A stretch of 64,000 nucleotides of DNA from Cytobacillus stercorigallinarum (GTDB lineage: Bacteria; Bacillota; Bacilli; Bacillales; Cytobacillaceae). The position numbers and the translations under genes are program-made. The notes beneath the pieces are model-generated. The model was given only the letters and a program-made list of their open reading frames with translations. It was not told the origin of the DNA and did no database searches. Below are positions 25,053 through 34,716 of the stretch, piece by piece; the stretch's first letter is position 1, and each line of letters opens with the position of its first letter. The DNA lies in contig NZ_JACSQT010000008.1 in assembly GCF_014836495.1 (NCBI RefSeq), positions 62,001-126,000 on the forward strand, in the 5' to 3' direction.

Positions 25053-26468
25053 ATGTTAACAGATGAGATGGTCGAACAATTTAAAAAAGCCATAAAATCA
25101 CCAACGAGAATGTTAAAAGAAAAAGCAGATTTAGTCTCTTATTCATATGATGGGTCGTTCGGTGCTTATTTACCAGAATTAGTCATACAGCCAATGTCCA
25201 CACAAGAAGTTGTATCTATAGTAAAGGTGGCCAATCAATATAAAGTCCCTTTGTACCCAAGAGGTCGAGGAACTAGTCTAAGTGGTGGGCCATTGCCTGT
25301 TCATGGTGGAGTGGTCCTGGACTTTTCTCAATGGAATCAAAAATTAGAAATAGATTGTGATGATACAATTGCTGTTGTCTCACCAGGAGTATTGACAGCT
25401 GAAATAGACAAAGCTGCGAAAAAATATGGGTTGATGTATCCCCCTGATCCAAGTAGTGCGCATGTGTCAACAATTGGTGGTAACTTAGCGGAAAATGCTG
25501 GTGGACCAAGAGGTTTAAAGTATGGGGTAACAAAAGATTATGTGTTGGGGTTAGAAGTCGTTACACCTGAGGGAGAAGTCATTAAAACAGGTGGTCGTAC
25601 AATTAAAAATGTTACTGGTTATGATTTAACTAAGCTGATAGTCGGATCTGAAGGTACATTAGGTATTATTACCGAAGCAACCCTACAACTAGTCCCACGG
25701 CCACAAGCAACCGGTACGATGATGGTTATTTTCGATGATATTGTCGATGCAGGAAGAGCCATATCGAAAGTGCTCACTTCTGGAATATTACCATCTAAAA
25801 TGGAGATTATGGATCAAGCTTCCATTGTAGCTGTTGAAGAATATGAATCAATCGGACTTCCGACCGATGTTGATGCTATTATCCTTATAGAATTAGATGG
25901 TCATCCAGTGGCAATTGCTGATGAGTGTAAACAGGTAGAACAAGTTTGCCTAATGGTAGGAGCACGGGAAGTTCAGATAGCAGCGAATGAGATAGCAGCA
26001 GAGAAACTCTGGAAAGCGAGAAAACTTGTCTCCCCAGCGATTGTAAGAAAAAAACCAACGAAAATTTCTGAAGATGCGACAATTCCAAGAAGTAAAATCC
26101 CAGAAATGTTTAAAAGACTAAAACAAATTAAAGAAAAATACAATATTGATCTAGTTGTATTCGGGCATGCAGGCGATGGTAATCTCCATCCCAATATTAT
26201 TACTGATAAAAGGGATAAAGAAGAAATGAAGAGAGTCGAACTTGCTGTAGCTGAGATATTCGAAACAGCTATACAACTAGGTGGGACTTTATCAGGCGAA
26301 CATGGCATTGGCACAATGAAGACACCGTTTATGAAAATGGAGCTAGGGGAGGCTGGATTAAATATGATGAAAAGAATGAAGATCGCATGGGATCCCAAAA
26401 ATATCATGAATCCTGGTAAGGTTTTTCCTGAAAATGAAAATCAAAGGCTCGTATTAGTCGATGAATAA
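25053..26468 (+). CDS. glcD: FAD-linked 2-hydroxyacid oxidase subunit GlcD
   Basis: A 471-residue flavoprotein of the GlcD/D-lactate dehydrogenase family. The FAD-binding domain holds PLYPRGRGTSLSGGPLPV, STIGGNLAENAGGPRGLKYG and GSEGTLGIITEATL; the C-terminal domain has FGHAGDGNLHPNI and GGTLSGEHGIGTMK, including the His and Glu of the substrate site. It oxidises a D-2-hydroxyacid such as glycolate or D-lactate and passes electrons to the GlcF iron-sulfur subunit. B. subtilis YsfC is comparable. Its last 8 bp overlap glcF. Confidence 0.88.
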   Translation: MLTDEMVEQFKKAIKSPTRMLKEKADLVSYSYDGSFGAYLPELVIQPMSTQEVVSIVKVANQYKVPLYPRGRGTSLSGGPLPVHGGVVLDFSQWNQKLEIDCDDTIAVVSPGVLTAEIDKAAKKYGLMYPPDPSSAHVSTIGGNLAENAGGPRGLKYGVTKDYVLGLEVVTPEGEVIKTGGRTIKNVTGYDLTKLIVGSEGTLGIITEATLQLVPRPQATGTMMVIFDDIVDAGRAISKVLTSGILPSKMEIMDQASIVAVEEYESIGLPTDVDAIILIELDGHPVAIADECKQVEQVCLMVGAREVQIAANEIAAEKLWKARKLVSPAIVRKKPTKISEDATIPRSKIPEMFKRLKQIKEKYNIDLVVFGHAGDGNLHPNIITDKRDKEEMKRVELAVAEIFETAIQLGGTLSGEHGIGTMKTPFMKMELGEAGLNMMKRMKIAWDPKNIMNPGKVFPENENQRLVLVDE

Positions 26469-27717
26469 TCAATTAGCTTATGAAGAAACATTTGATTGTG
26501 TCCAATGTGGTTACTGTCTTCCTGCCTGTCCAACATATACGACAATGGGAAAAGAAAGACATTCGCCAAGAGGAAGAATTAACTTAGTACAGATGGCTTC
26601 TGAAGGGAAAATCTCACTAAAAGAAATTGAAGATTCTATGGAACTATGCCTTGGCTGCCGCGCTTGTGAAACAGCTTGTCCTACTAATGTACAATATGGA
26701 AAAATTTTATCTTCATATAAAGAAGTAAGGATGCAGCAAGAAGGAAGTCCATTTTTTAATCAATTGGCTATGAAAAAAGGACTTTCTAATAAAGGAATGT
26801 TAAATACGATGAATCATTCTCTTAGGTTCTATCAACATTCTGGTATAGAAAAATTAGCTAAAGTAACGAAGGGAATACAGATCCTGCCTGAAAATTTACG
26901 TGCATTTGAAGCGATTTTACCTAACATCACAAAGCCCGATAAAGCACTTAGAAAAGGGACACTCATACCTCATAAAGAAACAAAAATGAAGGTCGCCTTT
27001 TTTACTGGCTGTATTATGGATGTGTTTTTTGCACGAATTAATGATTTAAGCATAAAGTTGCTTAAGCATGCCGGTTGTGAAGTAACAGTGATAAAAAATC
27101 AGACATGTTGTGGTGCTCTTCAGCATCATGAAGGAGATAGCGAAACGACGATACAATTAGCCAAAGAAAACATCCGTGCCTTTGAAAAAGATCACTATGA
27201 TTATATTGTTAATAGTATTGGTGGTTGTGGCGCAATGTTAGTTGAATATGATCAGCTGCTACAGTTCGATCCAGATTGGTCTGAACGAGCAAAAGTATTT
27301 GCTGAAAAAAGCAAAGACATTAGTGTGATTTTAGCAGAGTTGGATATTCAGTTTACAAAAAAGGTCGAAAAAAAGATTACGTATCAACCGTCATGCCACT
27401 TAACAAATGTGCAAAAAGTGAAAAAATCACCGTTAGACCTTATTCAGCGTATTCCAGCCGCTACGTATATTCCTCTTCCAGAAATGGATATGTGTTGTGG
27501 GTCAGCGGGAACGTATAATATTTTCCATTATAAAGAGTCAATGGAAATCTTAGATGAAAAAATGGATTATGTAAAAGAAAGAGTACCAGAAGTGATTGTC
27601 ACCTCTAATCCAGGTTGTCATCTACAAATGTGCATGGGTGTGAAGCGTGAAGGGTTAGAGATGAGCGTAGAAGTCGTTCATATTGTCGAAATATTAGCTG
27701 AAGCATGTGGTTTATAG
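26461..27717 (+). CDS. glcF: Iron-sulfur subunit GlcF of the hydroxyacid oxidase
   Basis: A 418-residue protein with two N-terminal ferredoxin-type 4Fe-4S motifs (CVQCGYCLPACP at about 12-23 and CLGCRACETACP at about 63-74) and two CCG domains (QTCCGALQHH about 216; MDMCCGSAGTYN about 344). It carries electrons from GlcD-bound FAD to the membrane quinone pool. Translationally coupled to glcD by an 8-bp overlap. There is no separate GlcE; Bacillus systems of this type (YsfC-YsfD) use two subunits. Confidence 0.9.
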   Translation: MNNQLAYEETFDCVQCGYCLPACPTYTTMGKERHSPRGRINLVQMASEGKISLKEIEDSMELCLGCRACETACPTNVQYGKILSSYKEVRMQQEGSPFFNQLAMKKGLSNKGMLNTMNHSLRFYQHSGIEKLAKVTKGIQILPENLRAFEAILPNITKPDKALRKGTLIPHKETKMKVAFFTGCIMDVFFARINDLSIKLLKHAGCEVTVIKNQTCCGALQHHEGDSETTIQLAKENIRAFEKDHYDYIVNSIGGCGAMLVEYDQLLQFDPDWSERAKVFAEKSKDISVILAELDIQFTKKVEKKITYQPSCHLTNVQKVKKSPLDLIQRIPAATYIPLPEMDMCCGSAGTYNIFHYKESMEILDEKMDYVKERVPEVIVTSNPGCHLQMCMGVKREGLEMSVEVVHIVEILAEACGL

Positions 27718-27738
27718 AAATGATAGAAGGTGAAGAGA

Positions 27739-28920
27739 ATGTATGATTATATAATCATTGGTGGGGGAATTGTTGGTTTATCTGTAGGGTTTGAACTACT
27801 AGAACGGAAACCATCGTTGAAAATTGCAATTGTTGAAAAAGAAAGCCATGTAGCGGCACATCAGACAGGGCATAATAGTGGTGTTATTCATTCTGGTATC
27901 TATTATAAGCCAGGTAGTGAGAAAGCGAGATTAGCTAAAATCGGCGGACAATCCATGAAGGATTTTTGTGAAAGTAATGATATCGAATATGATATTTGCG
28001 GTAAAGTAATTGTCGCTAGTGAAGAAGAAGAGTTGCCACTATTAGATAATCTATATAAAAGAGGGCGACAGAACGGACTTGATATTCATTTAATGGAAAA
28101 AGAAGAACTATTGGAAAGAGAACCACATGTAAATGGGAAAAGAGCCATTCATGTACCAATGGCAGGAATTGTTAACTATCGACAAGTGGCCGAAAAAATG
28201 GCGGATATCATTCGTTATAAAGGTGGAGATATTCTACTTAATCATGAAGTTGTGGCCATTCAAGAGGATAATAATGAAGTAGTTGTTATCACTGATCAAG
28301 GAGATATAAAAGGTCAATTTTATATCAACTGTGGTGGTCTACACTCCGATCGGATTGCGAAAAAAGCAAAATTATTAACTGATATGAAAATTGTTCCCTT
28401 CCGTGGTGAATACTATCAATTGGTTGAGGAAAAACGTCATTTAGTAAAGCATTTAATTTATCCTGTTCCCAATCCAAAATTCCCATTCCTTGGTGTTCAT
28501 TTTACGAGAATGATTGGCGGTGCGATCGATGTCGGTCCAAATGCAGTATTAGGTTTCAAACGTGAAGGTTACCGAAAGACAGATATTTATTTACCGGATT
28601 TATTTGAGGTGTTAGCATATAAGGGATTTTGGAAACTAGCAAGTGGTTATATGAAGGAAGGGATTGAGGAAATGATTCGTTCAGCCTCTAAACAACTTTT
28701 CTTAAAGAATGTTCAAAAACTTATGCCAGAAATACAAGCAACACATTTAAAAACAGGACCGGCAGGAGTTAGAGCACAGGCCTTGAAGGATGATGGCTCA
28801 TTAGTTGATGATTTTTACATATTGCCGAGCAAACGTGCCATTCATGTATTAAATGCACCCTCCCCTGCTGCAACGGCGTCTATTGATATTGGCAAGGAGA
28901 TAGTAAGAAAACTAATATAA
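27739..28920 (+). CDS. lhgO: L-2-hydroxyglutarate oxidase LhgO (YgaF-like)
   Basis: About 393 residues, a DAO-type FAD protein. The N-terminal Rossmann motif is YIIIGGGIVGLSVGFELLE, followed by VAAHQTGHNSGVIHSGIYYKPGSEKARL, the hallmark of the LhgO family. The C-terminal part has KTGPAGVRAQAL. It should oxidise L-2-hydroxyglutarate to 2-oxoglutarate. ATG 27739 is preferred over GTG 27730 because AAGGTG is properly spaced. Grouping with GlcDF suggests a shared hydroxyacid catabolic or detoxifying role. Confidence 0.9.
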   Translation: MYDYIIIGGGIVGLSVGFELLERKPSLKIAIVEKESHVAAHQTGHNSGVIHSGIYYKPGSEKARLAKIGGQSMKDFCESNDIEYDICGKVIVASEEEELPLLDNLYKRGRQNGLDIHLMEKEELLEREPHVNGKRAIHVPMAGIVNYRQVAEKMADIIRYKGGDILLNHEVVAIQEDNNEVVVITDQGDIKGQFYINCGGLHSDRIAKKAKLLTDMKIVPFRGEYYQLVEEKRHLVKHLIYPVPNPKFPFLGVHFTRMIGGAIDVGPNAVLGFKREGYRKTDIYLPDLFEVLAYKGFWKLASGYMKEGIEEMIRSASKQLFLKNVQKLMPEIQATHLKTGPAGVRAQALKDDGSLVDDFYILPSKRAIHVLNAPSPAATASIDIGKEIVRKLI

Positions 28921-29000
28921 AAACTGAATTTTTGGTAAATAAACAAATTTTTTTAGGATTTAAGATGTTAGGACATAAGTATATTAGCTAATGAATCACC

Positions 29001-29043
29001 CGAATGATTAGGAGTATCTAACATCTAATCATTCGTTTTTTTT
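29001..29043 (+). terminator. Terminator of the glcDF-lhgO operon
   Basis: CGAATGATTAG and CTAATCATTCG form an 11-bp perfect stem followed by eight U residues. Confidence 0.9.
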
Positions 29044-29080
29044 GTGTGATTTGAACCTTTATATGAAAAGAATAGTGAAA

Positions 29081-29201
29081 TGGAGCGGAAGACACTCGAG
29101 TCCTGCGGGAAATAGAGGGAAAGCTGAGACCCCACAGGCAATGCCTTAGGTGGCTCAGCCCCTCCCCGCGGAAAGCGAGTGACTGTAGCGCAATGGAACG
29201 G
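29081..29201. repeat. GC-rich Bacillaceae intergenic repeat element
   Basis: This block is far richer in GC than its surroundings. It opens with GGAGCGGAAGACACTCGAGT, continues through CCTGCGGGA and GAGACCCCACAGGC, and closes with CCCCGCGGAAAGCGAGTGACT. It belongs to a dispersed non-coding repeat I know from many Bacillaceae genomes. Internal complementary pieces (CACTCG/CGAGTG, CCTGCGGG/CCCCGCGG, GCTGAGAC/GGCTCAGC) allow a folded structure. No ORF. Function unknown; it is followed by a U-run. Confidence 0.75.
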
Positions 29202-29489
29202 ACTTTTTTTGCAAATGATGTTTTAAGATCATCATTTGTTATTGTTCTTTTTTGAGGTTAGCTCATTTAGTTGTATCCTAGCCTCTTTTCTTTTACTTAG
29301 AATTTAGTTCATATGTCAAACAGAACTAAGGGAAATATACATTAATCGCCTTTTTTCTCTTTTATTTTTAAAAATTTCCCGGAAAATAAGTAGTCAAAGG
29401 AGATTGATGTCAAACAGTAATAGGAAGAAATTACAGCCGTTACTTATAAGTATGCGGGAGATGATAAAGATAAAGGAGTGTGTTTACAC

Positions 29490-30212
29490 ATGAAGAAGAT
29501 CGTGACGTTATTATTGCTTATTTTCATTCTTTTTCCAAATGGTATAGTAGCTAGTGAAGATTCTTCTGTCGTATCCGATGCACTTTTAACATCTCTAGCA
29601 CCTATACTTACTGAAAAAATTCATCAATATTATGGGTATGAAAAACAATACAATCTGTATGATACGGAGATAAAGAAACTTAAATGGAATCGAAAAGGGT
29701 ATCATATGATTCTCAAACTTGAAATAACTACGTATGAAGAAGGGTACTTACCTCCGTACGGGCAAGATTCTCTTGTTTTAGATTTGACACCTCTAGGTCC
29801 AGAGGTCATCACTTATAAACATAAAGGAGACGAAGAAGAGAAAAAGGTTAATCACTTTTATCGAAAGGTGGCTAATGACATGGAACATAGTTTCAAAAAA
29901 AGGTGGCGCAGATATCATCAAACCCGTTTTAATCAGTTTCAATTTCTAGCAAGCAAAAATGGTTGGACTGATCGTCTCATACCAGTAATGCAAGTAGTGA
30001 AAGATATCAATAATGAAACAACATCAAAGTATAAAAATACCATTCAACCACTCATCTACTTCAATAAAGAGGAAATCTTAATTCTCTATAAAAATAAAAG
30101 TGGAATGAACGAAATGATTACTTTAAGACATTTTGGCAATGGGTGGAAGGTAGATAAAAGAGAACAAAAACAAGGAAAGAAAATGACAGAGCAAATATTA
30201 TCTCATATGTGA
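29490..30212 (+). CDS. Secreted DUF3888-type protein
   Basis: A 240-residue protein with a signal peptide (MKKIVTLLLLIFILFPNGIVA, cleavage probably near residue 21-23), then a DUF3888-like core: LLTSLAPILTEKIHQYYGYEKQYNLYDTEI and VLDLTPLGPEVITYKHKGDEE. The C-terminal ~100 residues are basic (KKRWRRYHQTRFNQF). ATG 29490 is chosen over an upstream GTG that overlaps AAGGAG. The function of the family is unknown; it is common in Bacillaceae. It is followed by a TetR-like gene on the same strand. Confidence 0.7.
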   Translation: MKKIVTLLLLIFILFPNGIVASEDSSVVSDALLTSLAPILTEKIHQYYGYEKQYNLYDTEIKKLKWNRKGYHMILKLEITTYEEGYLPPYGQDSLVLDLTPLGPEVITYKHKGDEEEKKVNHFYRKVANDMEHSFKKRWRRYHQTRFNQFQFLASKNGWTDRLIPVMQVVKDINNETTSKYKNTIQPLIYFNKEEILILYKNKSGMNEMITLRHFGNGWKVDKREQKQGKKMTEQILSHM

Positions 30213-30282
30213 TAAAGGATTGTGTCTTAAAAACCCTGGTGCTAAAATTTAATTACTATTTAATAGGGCTGGGGGGGTACAT

Positions 30283-30852
30283 ATGCCAACACATCATTTT
30301 CATGATCAATACATATCTGCGGATAAAATAGTGGCTGTTGTTAAAGAGCTTGTAACTGATAATGCGTATCATAATATTACTTTAGAAGAAATTGCTATGA
30401 AAATGAGATGCCAAGTGAAGGCGCTAACGGTTCATTTTAATCATATGGATGCTTTATTATATCGGATCATTGAGGAGGACTTCAATGTTCTGACACAAAT
30501 GATCGTCACCATTCAATATGGTGACGATAATAAAATAGATAAGCTTAATCAACTCTTAGTTTCTTTCATGGAATTTGGTATTAACCTTCATCACCGTTAC
30601 GATCTATTATTTGCTTTTTATACGAGTAACGACAAGCATTCGATTACAGAAATAGCCCAAAAAACATACTATCGGTTTGAATATGCTGTTCTACAACTAA
30701 AAGAACAACAAACTGAGGAATCACTTGTTTATTCTGCTTTCATTGCCCTTCATGGTTTTATACAACACCATAAAGGTTATGTGAAAGACTTTGAAGAGAT
30801 TCGATCCTATGCAGAGGCACATGCTTGGTTCGTTTTAAAGGGCTTATCATAA
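30283..30852 (+). CDS. TetR-family transcriptional regulator
   Basis: A 189-residue protein. The N-terminal helix-turn-helix (about 12-58) reads VKELVTDNAYHNITLEEIAMKMRCQVKALTVHFNHMDALLYRII, in the TetR pattern but with a divergent recognition helix. The rest is all-helical, as expected for the ligand and dimer domain. The start follows a GGGGGGG stretch. The target and ligand are unknown; no exporter gene is directly adjacent. Confidence 0.75.
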   Translation: MPTHHFHDQYISADKIVAVVKELVTDNAYHNITLEEIAMKMRCQVKALTVHFNHMDALLYRIIEEDFNVLTQMIVTIQYGDDNKIDKLNQLLVSFMEFGINLHHRYDLLFAFYTSNDKHSITEIAQKTYYRFEYAVLQLKEQQTEESLVYSAFIALHGFIQHHKGYVKDFEEIRSYAEAHAWFVLKGLS

Positions 30853-30880
30853 TTACAAAAAGAAAGTATTATTGAAGTGC

Positions 30881-30920
30881 TAAGAGCAGGGAATTTTATG
30901 ATTCCCTGCTCTTATTATTT
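30881..30920. terminator. Bidirectional terminator
   Basis: TAAGAGCAGGGAAT and ATTCCCTGCTCTTA form a perfect 14-bp stem between convergent genes; U-rich tracts follow on the plus strand. Confidence 0.85.
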
Positions 30921-30931
30921 TTATAGCGTGG

Positions 30932-32185
30932 TTAGGAGGAATGGGGGTGGACGGACGGAAATGTAAAGATGAATACAGTTCCTTCATTAATTTTACTTTG
31001 CACTTTTATTGTTCCTTTCATTGCTCTGGCGATACTAAAAACAACCATCATTCCTAACCCAGTCCCTTTTGCCCCTTTGGTGGAATAATAAGGCTCTCCT
31101 AGACGACGAATTTGGTCTTCAGTCATACCAAGCCCTGTATCTTGAACCTCGATTCTAATATGCGTAGAAGAATAATTAGAGCTTATATACAGTTGGCCAC
31201 CTCTTGGCATCGATTCAATGGCGTTTTTAATAACATTTAAGAAGCATTGCTGAAACTTTTGTCTATCGCCTTCGATGTCACCTATGATAGAGAAATTGGT
31301 TGTTATTTCGACCGAATTTTGATTAGCTATCGGCCGTAGTATACTAATGACATGACCTAGTTCTTTCTTGACATTCATTGTTTCAATTTTATCTAATCCA
31401 GGTTTAGAAAAAGTAAGATAGTTCTGAATGACGCGTTCTGCTGATGCCAGTTCATGTTGGACGATTTCTAAGTATTCATTTCTTTTTGAAGGAGAAAGTG
31501 TTTGTTCTTTTAATAATTGTACAAATCCCGCAGCAGCTGTGAGTGGATTCCTAATTTCATGTGAAATTGCTGCCCCCATTTGCTCAACGGCTTCTAGTTT
31601 TTCCGCAATGATAAGCTTTTTCTGCATATCGATCGTTTTGAAGACAAATTCAATAATATAAACGGCCATTCCTACACCAAGAGCTGGAATGGTAAGAAGG
31701 GCAAACCATAAATCAAGTGAGTTTAATTGTGGTACATATAACTCATATAAAATGAGTGAAACGATACTAGAGATAAAAGTAATAAGAACAGCTAGCATAA
31801 TTCTCTTATTAGCAGAAATCTGCTTAAATCTTGGGTATAAATATAAAAATAAGCATCCTAGCAAAAGATATTCAAACATAGTTACATAGAATCCTAAATT
31901 AATTCCATAAAAACATCTTACAGCAATAACGACAATTACGAGTAACGGACCGACACCAACATACAATCCACCTAATATTACAGGTATAATCCTTAAGTCC
32001 ATCATTAATCCAGGTTCTGGTTCAAATGAAAAAATATAACAAATTCCGATCATCAGGGACAGAGTAATAGTTGCTGATGTTTTTGAAAAATGAAAACCAA
32101 GGTTCTTTTCAATCCATACGAGCAGAAAAAATAGGATGACAATTAACAGTGATAGATTAAGGAAAAAATGAGTGGTAATGACCAT
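30932..32185 (-). CDS. Sporulation-kinase-like sensor histidine kinase (KinB type)
   Basis: A 417-residue kinase. The first ~185 residues hold about six membrane helices in the 5TMR-LYT arrangement (DLRIIPVILGGLYVGVGPLLVIVVIAVR). A cytoplasmic core follows: H-box ISHEIRNPLTAAAGF with His209, N-box NVIKNAIESMPRGG and G-boxes DTGLGM and GTGLGMMVV. Domain layout and length match KinB of B. subtilis (about 430 residues), which feeds the Spo0 phosphorelay. No kapB is adjacent, so a different signalling role is possible. No partner regulator is encoded next to it. Confidence 0.82.
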   Translation of the reverse strand: MVITTHFFLNLSLLIVILFFLLVWIEKNLGFHFSKTSATITLSLMIGICYIFSFEPEPGLMMDLRIIPVILGGLYVGVGPLLVIVVIAVRCFYGINLGFYVTMFEYLLLGCLFLYLYPRFKQISANKRIMLAVLITFISSIVSLILYELYVPQLNSLDLWFALLTIPALGVGMAVYIIEFVFKTIDMQKKLIIAEKLEAVEQMGAAISHEIRNPLTAAAGFVQLLKEQTLSPSKRNEYLEIVQHELASAERVIQNYLTFSKPGLDKIETMNVKKELGHVISILRPIANQNSVEITTNFSIIGDIEGDRQKFQQCFLNVIKNAIESMPRGGQLYISSNYSSTHIRIEVQDTGLGMTEDQIRRLGEPYYSTKGAKGTGLGMMVVFSIARAMKGTIKVQSKINEGTVFIFTFPSVHPHSS

Positions 32186-32410
32186 TTTTTCACATCCCTT
32201 TTAGTGTATAGGAAAATTTTATATGTTTTCCTTTCATCTGACAATAAAAATGCGGAAAATTAAGAAAAATATAATGGGTGATGCCTACTAATTTCAAAAT
32301 ACTCTAATGAATATGAATCAGATTCAAGCAATAAAATTTCCTTTCTTTTCTGCTGGCAATTCTTATTTTTCTATTATATGCTAAACAAAAAAAGAGAGCG
32401 GAGGGTTTGT

Positions 32411-33016
32411 GTGCATATAAATGAAGGGTTAGGACTTGTTCTCGACGTAGAGACAACGGGCTTGTCGCCAGTTAATGATGAGGTAATTGAAATCGCCTTG
32501 AAATTATTTTCGTTTGATCAACAGACAGGGGATATTCTTTCAATAAAAGATGAACGAAGCTATTTAAGAGAACCGGAATCGACTAGTGCATTAAGAAATT
32601 ATAATCAAGCTTATAAAATTCACGGCATCCCTTTTGAAGATGTGGTGGGGAAAAGCTTTGATGATCGTGAAATAAAGAAGATGTTCGCGTATACGGATAT
32701 TGTTCTTGCTCATAATGCATCATTTGATAGAAGCTTTCTCTATCAAATGTATCCTAATGATGTAAATGAACTGAAATGGTATTGTACGATGAGGGGAGTC
32801 CCGTGGAAAGAATATGGCTTTTATAACAGTAAATTATTGACCCTTTTAAAAGGCCATCGAATTACAAACTATCAAAATCATAGAGCAATGGATGATATTA
32901 CATATTTACTAGAATTATTGAAAAACAAAAATCCAAATGGAGAATCGTATTTAAAGGATATACTCAAGAAAGGCCCGATGCGTAAGTATCAACCTAAAGT
33001 AAAAAAGTATATTTGA
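32411..33016 (+). CDS. DnaQ-like 3'-5' exonuclease (DEDDh)
   Basis: About 201 residues with all exonuclease motifs: Exo I DVETTGLSPVNDEVIEI (Asp, Glu), Exo II LAHNASFDRSFL (Asp) and Exo IIIe HRAMDD (His, Asp). It trims single-stranded DNA or RNA ends; a stand-alone epsilon-like domain without polymerase. GTG 32411 is preferred as GGAGGG sits five bases upstream; an ATG at 32378 has no ribosome binding site. Confidence 0.85.
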   Translation: MHINEGLGLVLDVETTGLSPVNDEVIEIALKLFSFDQQTGDILSIKDERSYLREPESTSALRNYNQAYKIHGIPFEDVVGKSFDDREIKKMFAYTDIVLAHNASFDRSFLYQMYPNDVNELKWYCTMRGVPWKEYGFYNSKLLTLLKGHRITNYQNHRAMDDITYLLELLKNKNPNGESYLKDILKKGPMRKYQPKVKKYI

Positions 33017-33047
33017 TTCCCTCATAAATATTGGTAAATTATCGTAT

Positions 33048-33094
33048 AAAAGGTGTTTTCACTGTAAATGAATGATAAGTGAAAGCACCTTTTT
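33048..33094 (+). terminator. Terminator of the exonuclease gene
   Basis: AAAAGGTGTTTTCACT pairs with AGTGAAAGCACCTTTTT. Confidence 0.8.
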
Positions 33095-33197
33095 AGTAAA
33101 AGCTTATGTTTATTTGAACGTGTCATATGATAGGTTAATTATAACCTAAGTTCTATAACTGACATTTTTCTACTATTTTCTATCGTTACAAAATATA

Positions 33198-33224
33198 GAG
33201 TCTCTGATTGATCATCAGAGACTC
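33198..33224 (-). terminator. Hairpin downstream of cstA
   Basis: GAGTCTCTGAT and ATCAGAGACTC form a perfect 11-bp stem 19 bases past the cstA stop; the U-run is weak. Confidence 0.65.
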
Positions 33225-33242
33225 ATATACAGATATGAAACA

Positions 33243-34697
33243 TTAAGCTACACTATTATTCCAATTAGATATATCTTCTTCCAATGGTATTTTGTTCGCT
33301 CTTGCTTTACGTGCTGCAATAAAGAATATTGTTATAAGAACGATCGCTCCAATAGCTCCGCCTATCCAAGAAGTAGTCATAGAGAGGCCAAATCCGATTT
33401 GAGCATTTAAGATATAAGTAATAACCATTACTAACATGAAGCTACCTGGTATTAATGCGATAAAGTAATTTTTCTTAGCAATATACAAATACATGGCGCC
33501 AACAAACAATGCGATTACAGCGGTTGATTGGTTCGCCCAGTTGAAATACCTCCATAACACATTGAAATCTATTTGTGTAAGTACCATGGAAATCGCAAAT
33601 AATGGAGCAGCAATCCATAAACGACTAGAAAATTTAATTTGAGGGAATTTAATATAATCGGCAATAATCATTCTCGCACTTCTAAATGCTGTATCCCCGG
33701 AAGTAATAGGAAGTACAACTACTCCTAAAACAGCTAATGTACCACCAATAGCGCCAAGTAGGGTTGTAGATACTTCACTTACTACTGCGCCAGGACCACC
33801 GGCAGCAAGCATTTCATTTAAACCACCATAACCATTAAATAAGCTCATAGCAGCTGCGGCCCAAATCATGGCAATAATACCTTCTGCAATCATCATTCCA
33901 TAGAAAATCTTTCTGCCTTGCGTCTCATTTTGAGTCGTTCTAGAGATAATTGGTGTTTGGGTAGCATGAAATCCAGATAGCGCCCCACATGAAATTGTAA
34001 AGAATAATAAAGGTAGCAAAGGAGCATTGTCAGGGTGAAAATTCTGAAAAGAAAGTTCAGGAATAGGTGCACCTGTGACTAAAAGACCGATACCAACACC
34101 TAATGCACTAATTACTAATAACGCACCAAAATAAGGATAAAGACGACCAATGATTTTATCAACAGGTAGGAGTGTTGCTAAAATATAGTAAAGAAAAATA
34201 AATCCGACAATAAGACCTAGTGCGACTTTTCCGTCCATTAATAGATGTAATAAACTAGCAGGAGTAGAAACAAAGACTGTACCTACTAATAATAGTAATA
34301 GAATGGCAAAAGCATTTACGACATGCTTCATAACTTTCCCTAAAAATTTACTCGCTAACTCAGGTAAGTGAGCCCCCCTGTTTCTTATAGAAATCATACC
34401 TGTTAAGTAATCATGCACAGCACCTGCAAAGATACAACCAATAACAATCCAAACAAACGCGACTGGGCCATATAACGCACCTAAAATCGGACCGAAAATT
34501 GGACCTGTACCAGCAATATTAAGTAATTGAATCAGTGAGTTTTTTTTTGTGCTCATAGGTAGGTAGTCAACATTATCTTTATGTGTGAATGCAGGTGTCG
34601 CTCTATTTCCTTTCACCCCAAAAACTTTCTCAACATACTTACCATATGTGAAATAACCAACAATTAATAAGATAATACAAGAAATAAATGTAATCAT
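33243..34697 (-). CDS. cstA: CstA-family carbon-starvation transporter
   Basis: A 484-residue membrane protein with many helices, of the shorter CstA subtype. Recognisable are NIAGTGPIFGPILGALYGPVAF, AGAVHDYLTGMISIRNRG, CGALSGFHATQTPIISRTTQNE and PITSGDTAFRSARMIIADY. CstA/BtsT proteins import pyruvate and possibly peptides when preferred carbon is gone. The LytTR and LytS genes behind it (transcribed the same way, upstream) are the likely regulators, and a perfect cre site precedes the start. AAAGGAGG ribosome binding site. Confidence 0.9.
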   Translation of the reverse strand: MITFISCIILLIVGYFTYGKYVEKVFGVKGNRATPAFTHKDNVDYLPMSTKKNSLIQLLNIAGTGPIFGPILGALYGPVAFVWIVIGCIFAGAVHDYLTGMISIRNRGAHLPELASKFLGKVMKHVVNAFAILLLLLVGTVFVSTPASLLHLLMDGKVALGLIVGFIFLYYILATLLPVDKIIGRLYPYFGALLVISALGVGIGLLVTGAPIPELSFQNFHPDNAPLLPLLFFTISCGALSGFHATQTPIISRTTQNETQGRKIFYGMMIAEGIIAMIWAAAAMSLFNGYGGLNEMLAAGGPGAVVSEVSTTLLGAIGGTLAVLGVVVLPITSGDTAFRSARMIIADYIKFPQIKFSSRLWIAAPLFAISMVLTQIDFNVLWRYFNWANQSTAVIALFVGAMYLYIAKKNYFIALIPGSFMLVMVITYILNAQIGFGLSMTTSWIGGAIGAIVLITIFFIAARKARANKIPLEEDISNWNNSVA

Positions 34698-34716
34698 AGC
34701 ATTGCCTCCTTTGTTA

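Noticed and set aside
25973..26407. 144-codon frame antisense to glcD
   Set aside because: A shadow of the glcD coding sequence, whose own motifs are fully convincing.
29081..29201. Reading the GC-rich block as a tRNA or other known structural RNA
   Set aside because: It has no cloverleaf, T-loop or other RNA signature and matches the dispersed Bacillaceae repeat type instead.
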